This document shows, piece by piece, positions 16,697-27,415 of a DNA stretch of 43,667 nucleotides. The notes under the pieces were generated by a model. It had not been told where the DNA came from, did not search any database, and worked only from the letters and a program-made list of their open reading frames with translations. A program made the position numbers and the translations under genes. Source of the DNA: an uncultured Bradyrhizobium sp. (lineage in GTDB: Bacteria > Pseudomonadota > Alphaproteobacteria > Rhizobiales > Xanthobacteraceae); NCBI RefSeq assembly GCF_936928535.1, contig NZ_CAKZHY010000142.1, positions 1-43,667 on the forward strand, given 5' to 3'. How positions within the stretch are numbered: position 1 is the stretch's first letter; each line of letters opens with the position of its first letter.

Positions 16697-18388
16697 CTAA
16701 TTGATCGGCCCGACCGTGAACGGCCCGACCGCGATCACGTGGCATTCGCTGTCGTGCTTGGCGCAGTCGGCGAGCGCGCCGTTGATCGCAGTCTGCTCAT
16801 CGGCCGCCTTCAAGCCGAGGCCGGGGCGGCCGGCGGTGCCGACCGCAACCGCATTCCAGCCCGCGGCGTCGCCGAGCTTGCGCACGACCTCCTCGCGCGC
16901 ATCGGCCACGATCGAGGGATTGGTCGCGGCGTGGAACAAGCCGTTGGGCCTGAGCAGGGTCGGGATCGGCACGACGAAGGCATCGTCAACCGCCACGATC
17001 ATGCAAGCCGCGCCCGCGAACGCGCCGCAGGACTCCAGCGATCGCCGCGCTGCATCGTCCACCGACGTCCCTCCCAGCCCCATGAAATATTGTCCGCCCG
17101 GACCAAGCGCGACCGTGCGCGACTTTGCCGCCGACGCGTAGATGTTTTCGAGCCGGGTCCTGGCCTGTTCGCGCACCAACGGAACGTCTTTCGGCGCGAA
17201 CGCACGCTCCGTGACCGGGTCATGCCGAAACCAGGGCTTTGGCGGTATCGGCGGATTGCCATGGCTGTAGACCACCTTGTTGCCGACCGCATAGAGCTCG
17301 CATCGCCGCGGATTTTGCACAGATTCAGCGCGCTTCTGGCATTGATCGATCGCGGCGTTGCGCGCGGCCTCCTCGGTCTGCTGATTGAGCGCGGAGCCGC
17401 TGATGCCGCCGATGTTCAGAGCGTAAGCCTTGTAATCGCCGGCGGGCGTATATTCGTTGCTGAGGAAGCCACGCTGGCGCTCGCCGATGAACGGCACCGC
17501 CTCCACCACGATCTTGCCGTCTGAGGCCGCCGGCGGCGACGGGATTGGCGTCGGTGTCGCTGCAGCCGTTTGGGTCGGCGTCGATGTCGGCATCGGCGAA
17601 GCTGCCGGCGCCTTTGTCGCCATCGTGGGCGTCGGGCTGGGTGACGGCGCAGTCACCGGGCCAGGCGCGGGTGCAGCGGCCGTGGAGGTTGCCGGGCTGG
17701 ACGTTGCCGGGCTGGAGGTGACCTGTGCGGTCTCGAGTTTGGTGAAATAGAGGAAGCCGCCGACGCCAATGGCGACGACGGAGACCACGCCGACCACCAG
17801 CGGCCACATCCAGTTCGGCGCAGGCGCAGCCTTGACGACTTTCTTCACCTGCGGCGTCGCGTAGGTGCCGTCCTCGCGCCGCATCGCGACCATGTAGGCG
17901 TGCACCGGCGTCGGAATGTTCTTCACTTCCTGTGCGCCGATATCGGCGAACTGCACCGACAGCTTGTTGGCAACCTGCTCATGCACGGCCCGGGAGACGC
18001 AGATGCCGCCGACTTCAGCGAGGCCTTCGAGCCGGGCTGCGATGTTGACGCCATCGCCAAGCAGATCGCCGTCGCGCTCGACGACGTCGCCGATGGTGAT
18101 GCCGATGCGGAACGACATCTGCCGGCTCGGCGGATAGGCCATGTTCCGGGTTCGCAAGCTCTCCTGGATGTCGATCGCGCAGCGCACCGCTTCCACCGCG
18201 CTCGGGAATTCCGCGAGCACGGCATCACCGGCGGTGTTGAAGATGCGACCGCTTGCCTTGGCGATGAAGTCGTCGATGACCAAGCGATAGGAGGCCAGAC
18301 GCCGCAGCGTCTCTTCCTCGTCTTCCGCAACGAGCCTCGAGTAGCCGGCAATATCGGCTGCGAAAATCGCTGCGATCTTGCGTTTCAT
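16697..18388 (-). CDS. Membrane-anchored class III adenylate/guanylate cyclase with C-terminal DUF4189-like repeats
   Basis: 563 residues. The N-terminal cyclase domain (about 1-170) has the metal aspartates Asp12 (FAADIAGYSRL) and Asp55 (NTAGDAVLAEF) and the segment GDLLGDGVNIAARLE, so it looks active. A membrane helix at about 193-215 is followed by a Pro/Thr/Ser/Ala linker (222-289). The C-terminal half has three repeats of the pattern A-x3-A-x3-C ... C-x-x-x-A-V (EAARNAAIDQCQ, DAARRSLESCG, TAINGALADCA), resembling DUF4189; these should be periplasmic. A start at 18409 adds seven residues; MKRKIAAIFAADIAGY at 18388 is the standard beginning. It lies 142 bp behind atpC, beyond a strong hairpin, so it is probably a separate unit. 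Confidence 0.9.
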   Translation of the reverse strand: MKRKIAAIFAADIAGYSRLVAEDEEETLRRLASYRLVIDDFIAKASGRIFNTAGDAVLAEFPSAVEAVRCAIDIQESLRTRNMAYPPSRQMSFRIGITIGDVVERDGDLLGDGVNIAARLEGLAEVGGICVSRAVHEQVANKLSVQFADIGAQEVKNIPTPVHAYMVAMRREDGTYATPQVKKVVKAAPAPNWMWPLVVGVVSVVAIGVGGFLYFTKLETAQVTSSPATSSPATSTAAAPAPGPVTAPSPSPTPTMATKAPAASPMPTSTPTQTAAATPTPIPSPPAASDGKIVVEAVPFIGERQRGFLSNEYTPAGDYKAYALNIGGISGSALNQQTEEAARNAAIDQCQKRAESVQNPRRCELYAVGNKVVYSHGNPPIPPKPWFRHDPVTERAFAPKDVPLVREQARTRLENIYASAAKSRTVALGPGGQYFMGLGGTSVDDAARRSLESCGAFAGAACMIVAVDDAFVVPIPTLLRPNGLFHAATNPSIVADAREEVVRKLGDAAGWNAVAVGTAGRPGLGLKAADEQTAINGALADCAKHDSECHVIAVGPFTVGPIN

Positions 18389-18426
18389 CTGCACCCAGCC
18401 CTGGAACAAATTCGCGGGCGCAGAAT

Positions 18427-18441
18427 GCCGCTATCAGCGGC
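18427..18441. repeat. Small hairpin GCCGCT-ATC-AGCGGC
   Basis: Perfect six-base stem with a three-base loop, between the terminator-like hairpin and the cyclase start. Its CTATCAG centre echoes the loop of the larger hairpin at 18447-18497. It may be part of the cyclase leader. Function unknown. Confidence 0.5.
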
Positions 18442-18446
18442 GCGGT

Positions 18447-18497
18447 GCAACAAAATCAGCGCCCGCCACTGATAGTGGCGAGCGTTGATTTTGTTGC
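18447..18497 (-). terminator. Long hairpin, probable terminator of the atp operon
   Basis: Arms GCAACAAAATCA (18447-18458) and TGATTTTGTTGC (18486-18497) enclose a second stem CGCCACT/AGTGGCG around GAT; with one G-T pair and one mismatch the whole 51 bases fold as a near-continuous stem. Read on the minus strand it lies 33 bases after the atpC stop and ends with TGATTTTGTTG, a U-rich arm. The paired A-rich arm means it could also work in the other direction. Confidence 0.7.
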
Positions 18498-18529
18498 GAT
18501 TTGTTGAACGTCCGGCGACTTACGCCGGA

Positions 18530-18937
18530 CTAATGCATCGCGGTCGAATTGACCTGCTGCTGAATGCTCTTGTAGTGGTCGAGCCGCTCGATGGCCTGAT
18601 CGAGCTCGTTGCCTTCGTGCTCCTTCAGCCCCTCTTCCATCTCCGAGACGGTCTCGGCGAACTGGGCGCGGTCGAGCTCGGCCAGCGAGGTCGCGACGTC
18701 GGCGAGCACAGTCAGGCCCTTTTCAGAGACTTCGGCGAGACCGCCGAGCACGATGATCTTCTCGTGCTTGCCGCCCGTGGTGATGGTGAGGATGCCGGGG
18801 CGGATCGCAGCGACAACAGGCGCATGACCAGCCAGCACGCCGAAGTCACCTTCAACGCCGGGAATGTCGACCTGATCGACCTCGCCCGAGAAGGCGAGCT
18901 TTTCCGGAGAGACGAGATCGAAGTGGAAGGTGGCCAT
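18530..18937 (-). CDS. atpC: F1 ATP synthase epsilon subunit
   Basis: 135 residues. The N-terminal beta-barrel is complete (FHFDLVSPEKLAFSGEVDQVDIPGVEGDFGVLAGHAPVVA), and the C-terminal helical hairpin is present (TSLAELDRAQFAETVSEMEE). Epsilon sits on the central stalk with gamma and can inhibit hydrolysis. Last gene of the F1 operon; 90 bp separate it from atpD and hold a tandem repeat. The long antisense frame over it is a codon-bias shadow. Confidence 0.97.
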   Translation of the reverse strand: MATFHFDLVSPEKLAFSGEVDQVDIPGVEGDFGVLAGHAPVVAAIRPGILTITTGGKHEKIIVLGGLAEVSEKGLTVLADVATSLAELDRAQFAETVSEMEEGLKEHEGNELDQAIERLDHYKSIQQQVNSTAMH

Positions 18938-18948
18938 GGAAAGAACCT

Positions 18949-19024
18949 GCGAATAGCGAGTGGCGAATAGCGAGTGGCGGTCGGGAGCTGCGGACTATCC
19001 GCTACTCCCTATTTCGCCATTCGC
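18949..19024. repeat. Tandem and inverted repeat between atpD and atpC
   Basis: Two perfect tandem copies of GCGAATAGCGAGTG (18949-18962 and 18963-18976) are followed by an imperfect inverted copy around CTACTCCCTATTTCGCCATTCGCC. The unit can fold into an imperfect stem in the atpD-atpC intercistronic mRNA, right in front of the atpC ribosome-binding region. Confidence 0.75.
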
Positions 19025-19027
19025 CTC

Positions 19028-20461
<1,434 letters not shown>

Positions 20462-20547
20462 TGAATGTCTCCTTCGATCCGAATTTTTAGACCACGGTCA
20501 GCTTGTCGACCGGGATGCTGCGTTTGACGGGTACTGACGCGCCTTGA

Positions 20548-21420
20548 TCAGACGGCCTCGGCACCCGAGATGATTTCGATCAGTTCCTTGGTGATCTGCG
20601 CCTGACGCGTGCGGTTGTAGACCAGCGTCTGCTTGCGGATCATCTCACCGGCGTTGCGCGTCGCATTGTCCATCGCGCTCATCTGGGCGCCGTAGAACGA
20701 GGCGTTGTTCTCGAGCAGCGCGCGGAAGATCTGGACCGCGAGGTTGCGCGGCAGAAGACGGGTAAGAATCTCGTCCTCTTCCGGCTCGTATTCATAAGAC
20801 GTCGCGCTGGCGGCAGCGCCCTCCTCGACCACCAGCGGGATGATCTGCTGGGCGGTGGGGATCTGCGCGATCACGGACTTGAAGCGCGAATAGAACAGCG
20901 TGCAGACGTCGAACTCGCCGGCCTCGAAGCGCGCCAGAACCTTTTTGGCGATGTCCTCGGCGTTGACGAAGCCGAGCTGACGCACGCTGCGCAGGTCGAG
21001 ATGCTCGACGATCTGCTTGTCGAACAGGCGGCGGAGCTGCTCGTAACCCTTGCGGCCGACGCAGAAGAATTTCACTTCCTTGCCCTGGTTCATCAGGGCC
21101 AGCGCACGCTCGCGGGCGAGACGTACGATCGACGAGTTGAACGCGCCTGACAGGCCGCGCTCTCCGGTGCAGACCAGCAGCAGGTGAACCTGATCGCGGC
21201 CGGTACCGGCCAGCAGCGCCGGCGCGCCGGGCGAACCGGCCGCGGCGCTGGCGATGTTGGAGATCACCGCGCTCATCTTCTCGGCATAAGGACGTGCAGC
21301 TTCCGCGGCAGTCTGCGCGCGGCGCAGCTTGGAGGCCGCGACCATCTGCATGGCCTTGGTGATCTTTTGCGTCGCCTTGGTCGAGGCGATGCGGACGCGC
21401 ATGTCTTTAAGTGACGCCAT
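20548..21420 (-). CDS. atpG: F1 ATP synthase gamma subunit
   Basis: 290 residues; the rotating central shaft. The two conserved ends are present: MASLKDMRVRIASTKATQKITKAMQMVAASKLRRAQ at the N-terminus and ASFYGAQMSAMDNATRNAGEMIRKQTLVYNRTRQAQITKELIEIISGAEA at the C-terminus, which form the coiled coil. GERGLSGAFNSSIVR marks the central Rossmann-like domain. It is separated from atpA by 174 bp, an unusually long gap for this operon, filled with a palindromic repeat. Confidence 0.98.
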   Translation of the reverse strand: MASLKDMRVRIASTKATQKITKAMQMVAASKLRRAQTAAEAARPYAEKMSAVISNIASAAAGSPGAPALLAGTGRDQVHLLLVCTGERGLSGAFNSSIVRLARERALALMNQGKEVKFFCVGRKGYEQLRRLFDKQIVEHLDLRSVRQLGFVNAEDIAKKVLARFEAGEFDVCTLFYSRFKSVIAQIPTAQQIIPLVVEEGAAASATSYEYEPEEDEILTRLLPRNLAVQIFRALLENNASFYGAQMSAMDNATRNAGEMIRKQTLVYNRTRQAQITKELIEIISGAEAV

Positions 21421-21472
21421 TCTTCGTTCACCCCGGCGATCAGCCTATGGCTGGACCGCGACCCTATCCTGT

Positions 21473-21587
21473 CGTCATGCCCGGGCTTGTCCCGGGCATC
21501 CACGTCTTCGTCTTCCACGCGGTAGCACGTGGATGGCCGGGACCTTAATTGCGAAGACGCGCTTCGCGCTCTAGCCCGGCCATGACG
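21473..21587. repeat. Intergenic palindromic repeat inside the atp operon (atpA-atpG gap)
   Basis: Begins CGTCATGCCCGGGC and ends CCCGGCCATGACG, with inner inverted repeats TGCCCGGG/CCCGGGCA, CCACGT/ACGTGG and GCGAAG/CTTCGC. Same family as 5606-5687 and 31113-31237. It is followed after seven bases by the atpA stop codon (on the minus strand), so it occupies nearly the whole intercistronic region. Confidence 0.85.
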
Positions 21588-21594
21588 TTCTTTT

Positions 21595-23123
<1,529 letters not shown>

Positions 23124-23124
<1 letters not shown>

Positions 23125-23684
23125 CAGCCTGCCTCTTTCATCGCGTGCTTGATCGAATTGAGTTTGGTGCGAAGCGAACTATCGATCATGCGGCTGCCAA
23201 GCTTCACGACGAGGCCACCGATGATCGAGGGATCGATCTTCACGTTGAGCGCGACGTCCTTGCCGGTCACCGACTTCAGGGCAACCTTGAGAGCGTCGAG
23301 ATTCTTGTCCGAGAGCGCTTCCGCGACCGTGACATCCGCGGTCGCCTCGCCCTTGAACTTGGCGACGAGGGCGCGGTAGGCGCGGATGACGTCAGCCACC
23401 GCGAACAGGCGGCGGTTGGCGGTCAGCACTTTGAGGAAATTGGCGGAGATGCCGGCGATACCGGTCTTGTCCAGCACGGCCGAGAGGGCCCTGGACTGGG
23501 CCTCGGCCGCAAAAACCGGACTGCGAACGAGGCGCTTCAGATCGGCGCTTTCATTCAGCAGACCCTCGAACCTCTCGAGGTCGGCCTTGACCTCGTCGAC
23601 CACTTTCTGGTCGCGGGCCAGTTCAAACAAGGCCGTTGCATAACGGCCCGACACACCGGAAACGGACGTATCTTCTGCAGCCAC
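23124..23684 (-). CDS. atpH: F1 ATP synthase delta subunit
   Basis: 186 residues with a GTG start at 23684 (VAAEDTSVSGVSGRYATALFELA), which gives the length usual for this group; AAAGAG lies seven bases upstream. The frame is open to an ATG at 23735, but the extra residues (MWRRFFPCEF...) do not look like an OSCP N-terminus. The N-terminal helical domain docks on alpha; the C-terminal part KIDPSIIGGLVVKLGSRMIDSSLRTKLNSI connects to the b stalk. First gene of atpHAGDC. No F0 genes are nearby, as expected for Alphaproteobacteria, where they form a separate operon. Confidence 0.96.
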
Positions 23685-24342
23685 AGACGCGCTCTTTGTG
23701 CTGTCAAATTCGCAAGGGAAAAACCGTCGCCACAAAGCGGCGCCTAGCGATCCAAGCCCTTGGAATTCAAGCGGGACTTCGATTTTCGGCCGACACGGGA
23801 CGTGCCGGGTCCGTTAAAATCGCGGCTTTGCTAACATAGCAGGCGCGCACGTGCAACATGACGCCAGATTAAAGGCACGAGGTTCTGTCGCCAGTTCGTC
23901 GCACTTCGGCGACACCTCATCGCGATCGCTGCGCCGACTTGGCCTAGCCTTCCTTGCCATGGAATTGCCGCGAGCCTCTCGTCGGCAACCTGCCCCTTCG
24001 TTCCTGCCCTCAGCGCATAGCCGCCATGAACACAGATCGCTGAGGCGTGACTCCAGCTTTGCCGATCGCGACCGGCGAATACTTACCCAATTCTAAATGC
24101 GAAGAGTAACAACTTCGCTTTTCAGTATTCGTAAGTAATTAATCAGTTAATGAATCGTTAAAGCAAAAGATTACGGAACATCGGCCGAATATCGATTCAG
24201 ATCACAAGATATTTCATGACGACATGGATCGGATTTACTGCCCAATTCATGCCTCATTAGGAATCGAAACGCCAACCCGCTCGCAAACTGATGGGGGCTC
24301 CACTTGCCACATATGTGGCATTACTAGCGTAGGGACCACTAA
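23685..24342. other. Gene-free spacer between atpH and rlpA
   Basis: About 660 bp without a convincing gene. The left 350 bp have the normal base composition and must hold the atp operon promoter on the minus strand; I cannot pick a reliable -35/-10. The right part, about 24080-24260, is markedly AT-rich for this genome, with several TTAAT and GTAAG motifs and a weak hairpin GCGAAG-N8-CTTCGC followed by TTTT (24099-24122). The palindrome at 24305-24320 is listed separately. An unannotated small RNA is possible but not demonstrated. Confidence 0.6.
24305..24320. promoter_or_regulatory. Perfect 16-bp palindrome before rlpA, candidate operator
   Basis: TGCCACATATGTGGCA is perfectly symmetrical and ends 22 bases before the start codon of the DPBB gene, a position expected for a repressor site or a 5' leader structure. 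No regulator gene is adjacent that would obviously bind it. Confidence 0.5.
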
Positions 24343-24849
24343 ATGCTGTCTTTGAAGACGCTGGGCACTATGACCCGGCCGCGTACGGCGATCGCTTTCG
24401 TCGCTGCAACTCTCCTCGTCGGTGGAACTGCCACTGAAGCTTCCGCCAAATCCAGGCATCACCACCGGGCCTCTCACCACCACCGCCACCACGCCCAGGC
24501 TGACACGAACGCGAATTCCGGTTGGCTCAACGCCAATGCGTCGATGACGCCGTCGTCGGGCACCGGCCACAGCTTCTCCGGCATGGCCTCCTATTACGGC
24601 AACGAATCCGGCAGCCGCACCGCCTCGGGCGCGCGCTTCAACCAGAACGCAATGACCGCGGCGCACCGGACCCTGCCGTTCGGCACCAAGGTCCGTGTGA
24701 CCCATGGCGGCCAGAGCGTCATCGTCACCATCAACGACCGCGGCCCGTTCGTGCGCGGCCGCGTGCTCGACCTCTCCACGGGCGCAGCCCGCGCCATCGG
24801 CCTCACCGGTGCCGGCGTCGGCCGCGTCACCGCGGAAGTCGTCTCTTAA
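24343..24849 (+). CDS. rlpA: Septal ring lytic transglycosylase-like RlpA (DPBB) protein
   Basis: 168 residues. A signal peptide (about 1-35, cut after ASA) is followed by a His-rich stretch (residues 39-50, nine His out of twelve) and a single double-psi beta-barrel domain (80-166): GMASYYGNESGSRTASGARFN, AAHRTLPFGTKVRVT, VTINDRGPFVRGRVLDLS. There is no lipobox cysteine and no SPOR domain, so it is a small soluble periplasmic form rather than the lipoprotein of E. coli or Pseudomonas. RlpA proteins cleave stem-poor glycan strands, but small DPBB proteins may only bind. Met10 (24370) is an alternative start. Followed by a strong terminator. Confidence 0.9.
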   Translation: MLSLKTLGTMTRPRTAIAFVAATLLVGGTATEASAKSRHHHRASHHHRHHAQADTNANSGWLNANASMTPSSGTGHSFSGMASYYGNESGSRTASGARFNQNAMTAAHRTLPFGTKVRVTHGGQSVIVTINDRGPFVRGRVLDLSTGAARAIGLTGAGVGRVTAEVVS

Positions 24850-24932
24850 CGGCGCGACCAGCGCCTCAGCCACACGCGCAGTTTTCATCATCGTCCAGAA
24901 GGACGTGAGCAGTTTGATGCGCGCGTGAAACA

Positions 24933-24966
24933 AGCCCGCGGTCTTGGGGGACCGCGGGCTTTTTGT
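24933..24966 (+). terminator. Rho-independent terminator after rlpA
   Basis: Perfect eleven-base stem AGCCCGCGGTC and GACCGCGGGCT with loop TTGGGG, followed by TTTTGTTT. Lies 83 bases after the rlpA stop. Confidence 0.93.
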
Positions 24967-24973
24967 TTGGGCC

Positions 24974-25074
24974 GTCATTCCGGGGCACGCGCAGCGTGAA
25001 CCCGGAATCCATCGGGCCTCAGAGTCGGTGGATGAATGGATTCCGGGCTCGCGCTTCGCGCGCCCCGGAATGAC
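24974..25074. repeat. Intergenic palindromic repeat (GTCATTCCGGGG type)
   Basis: Twelve-base arms GTCATTCCGGGG and CCCCGGAATGAC, with inner copies of CCCGGAATCCAT and ATGGATTCCGGG facing each other and the hairpin GCGCGAAGCGCG-like segment near the right end. It lies between the rlpA terminator and the convergent priA gene. Confidence 0.88.
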
Positions 25075-25080
25075 AGAGAC

Positions 25081-27291
25081 TTACAAAAAGCTCTGCGGGT
25101 CGACATCCACTTCGAGCTTCTGGTTACCCTTCGGCTTCGGGCACACTGCGAGCCAGTTGCGCAAATAATCCGAGAGATCGAAACCGCGCGCCGATTTCAC
25201 CAAAATGCGGAAGCGGTAGCGGCCCTTGATGACGGCGAGCGGGGCTTCCGCGGGGCCGAGCACGACCACGCGCTCGTCGCGCGGCGCGCGTGCCACGATC
25301 TGGCGGCCGAGGCCTTCGGCGCTCGGACGATCGCCGGCGGAGATGATGAGGCTCGCAAGGCGGCCGAACGGCGGATAGAGCGTGCGCTCGCGCAAATCGA
25401 TCTCGCTGTCGTAGAAGGCCTCGCGGTCGCAGGCGATCAGCGCCTTCATCACGGGATGATCGGGCTGATGCGTCTGCAGATAGCCGACGCCGCGGCCCTG
25501 CTCGCGCCCGGCGCGGCCGATCACCTGGTTGAGCAATTGCCAGGTGCGCTCCGCCGCGCGCGGATCGCCATTGGAAAGGCCAAGATCCGCATCGACCACA
25601 CCGACCAGATTGAGCCGCGGGAAATTGTGGCCTTTGGCGACGAGCTGCGTGCCGATGATGATGTCGACGCGGCCTTCGGCGATCTCGTTGAGCTCGCTGC
25701 GCATCGTCTCGATCGAGGTGATGAGATCGCTCGACAGCACCATGATGCGGGCATCCGGGAACAGCGCAGCCGCCTCTTCCTGCAGGCGCTCGACGCCGGG
25801 GCCGACCGCCACAAGTGATTCCTCGGCTGCGCAATGCGGGCAGGTCGGCGGCCGCGGCATCGAGAAGCCGCAATGGTGACAGACCAGGCGCTGGCGAAAG
25901 CGATGATCGACCAGCCAGGCATCGCAGATGGTGCAGGCGAAGCGATGACCGCAAGCACGGCACAGTGTCAGCGGCGCATAGCCGCGGCGGTTGAGAAACA
26001 GCAGCGCCTGCTCGCGCTTCTCGATCGCCTTTCTGATCTCGCCAGCCAGCCGCGGCGAGATATAGCGGCCGCGCGCAGGCGGCTCCCGGCGCAAGTCGAT
26101 GGCTTCAATATGCGGCATGTGCTGGCCGCCGAAGCGCGAGGGCAGCGCGATGCGCTGGTAGCGGTTTTTGCGCGCGTTGACTTCGGACTCGACCGAGGGT
26201 GTGGCCGAGGCCAGCACGATCGGGATTTTTGCGATATGCGCGCGCACCACCGCCATGTCGCGGGCGTGATAATGCACGCCCTCGTCCTGCTTGTAGGCCT
26301 GGTCGTGCTCTTCATCGACCACGATGAGGCCGAGATTGGCGTAGGGCAGAAACAGCGCCGAGCGCGCGCCGACGACAACAGGCGCAGTGCCCTCCGAGAT
26401 CGCCGCCCAATTGCGCGCGCGGGTGCGGGGCGTCAGCTCGGAGTGCCACTCGATCGGCCGCACGCCAAAGCGCTGTGCGAAACGGTCGAGGAACTGGCCG
26501 GTCAGCGCGATCTCCGGCATCAGGATCAGCGACTGCTTGCCGCGACGGATGGTTTCCGCGACCGCCTCGAAATAGACCTCGGTCTTGCCGGAGCCAGTGA
26601 CGCCGTCGAGCAGCGCGACGTGGAAGGTGCCGTTGGCGGCAAGCGCACGCATCGCATCCACGCCGGCGCGCTGCAGCGGCGAAAAGTCCGGCCGGCCGAA
26701 GTCCGGATCGGGTGCCGGCGGCGGTGGCGGCGGCGGCATCGGCTCGACCGTGAGCGTGCCTTCGTCGACGAGCCCGTCGATCACGCCGGCCGAGACGCCG
26801 GCTTCCTTCGCCGCTTCGGACTTGCCATGCAGCAGCCGGTCCGACAGCACTTCAAGCAGGCGCTGCCGCGCCGGCGTCAGCCGCCGGGGAAGATCGCCGA
26901 CCAGGCGCACGCCGGCGCGCGTCCGCTCGGGGCCGAGGTTCTCGCCCATGCGCAGGCACATGCGCAGCACCATGCCGCGCGGACTCAGCGTGTAATTGGC
27001 GACCCAGTCGACGACCGCGCGCAGCTCGGGTTTCAGCGGCGGAATATCGAGCTTCTCGTTGACCTCCTTGAGGCGGTTGTGCAGGCGCGGATCGGGATTG
27101 GCGTTTTCCGCCCAGACCACGGCGAGCACCTCGCGGGGCCCGAGCGGCACACCGACGAGATCGCCGGCCTTCAGCTCCATCCCGCGCGGCACCTTGTAGG
27201 AATAGGTCTGGTCGAGCGCGACCGGCACCAGCACGTCGACCATGCGGGTCGCGTTGGCGGGGGCGGTGGTACTGCGCGACGAATGATCCAT
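25081..27291 (-). CDS. priA: Primosomal protein N', replication restart helicase PriA
   Basis: 736 residues; a 3'-5' superfamily 2 helicase that reloads the replisome at abandoned forks. The N-terminal 3'BD (VDVLVPVALDQTYSYKVPRGMEL, GDLVGVPLGPREVLAVVW) is followed by the helicase core: Walker A GVTGSGKTEVY, VVDEEHDQAYKQDEGVHYHARD, and the zinc module with paired cysteines CRACGHRFACTICDAW and CHHCG...CPHC. QLVAKGHNFPRLNLVGVVDADLGL and GRAGREQGRG are motifs V and VI. An ATG at 27291 (MDHSSRS) is chosen; the frame is open to 27333. Divergent from xerC across 124 bp, a neighbourhood common in Alphaproteobacteria. Confidence 0.97.
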   Translation of the reverse strand: MDHSSRSTTAPANATRMVDVLVPVALDQTYSYKVPRGMELKAGDLVGVPLGPREVLAVVWAENANPDPRLHNRLKEVNEKLDIPPLKPELRAVVDWVANYTLSPRGMVLRMCLRMGENLGPERTRAGVRLVGDLPRRLTPARQRLLEVLSDRLLHGKSEAAKEAGVSAGVIDGLVDEGTLTVEPMPPPPPPPAPDPDFGRPDFSPLQRAGVDAMRALAANGTFHVALLDGVTGSGKTEVYFEAVAETIRRGKQSLILMPEIALTGQFLDRFAQRFGVRPIEWHSELTPRTRARNWAAISEGTAPVVVGARSALFLPYANLGLIVVDEEHDQAYKQDEGVHYHARDMAVVRAHIAKIPIVLASATPSVESEVNARKNRYQRIALPSRFGGQHMPHIEAIDLRREPPARGRYISPRLAGEIRKAIEKREQALLFLNRRGYAPLTLCRACGHRFACTICDAWLVDHRFRQRLVCHHCGFSMPRPPTCPHCAAEESLVAVGPGVERLQEEAAALFPDARIMVLSSDLITSIETMRSELNEIAEGRVDIIIGTQLVAKGHNFPRLNLVGVVDADLGLSNGDPRAAERTWQLLNQVIGRAGREQGRGVGYLQTHQPDHPVMKALIACDREAFYDSEIDLRERTLYPPFGRLASLIISAGDRPSAEGLGRQIVARAPRDERVVVLGPAEAPLAVIKGRYRFRILVKSARGFDLSDYLRNWLAVCPKPKGNQKLEVDVDPQSFL

Positions 27292-27415
27292 CGATGGTCT
27301 TTGGGAGGAGAATCGGAACCCGGAGGGCTTCAAGGCTAGCCGCGCAAGGCGGCCTTAGCGAACGATAAACGAGTGTGATGCGATATACTGTGCGGAATCA
27401 TTTCGTCCAGAGCGC

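Noticed and set aside
23851..24096. 81-codon frame in the atpH-rlpA spacer
   Set aside because: Ser/Arg-rich, no ribosome-binding site, no recognisable fold, and codon use unlike neighbouring genes.
25834..27339. 501-codon open frame opposite priA
   Set aside because: Antisense shadow of priA; composition dominated by Arg, Ala, His and Gln.
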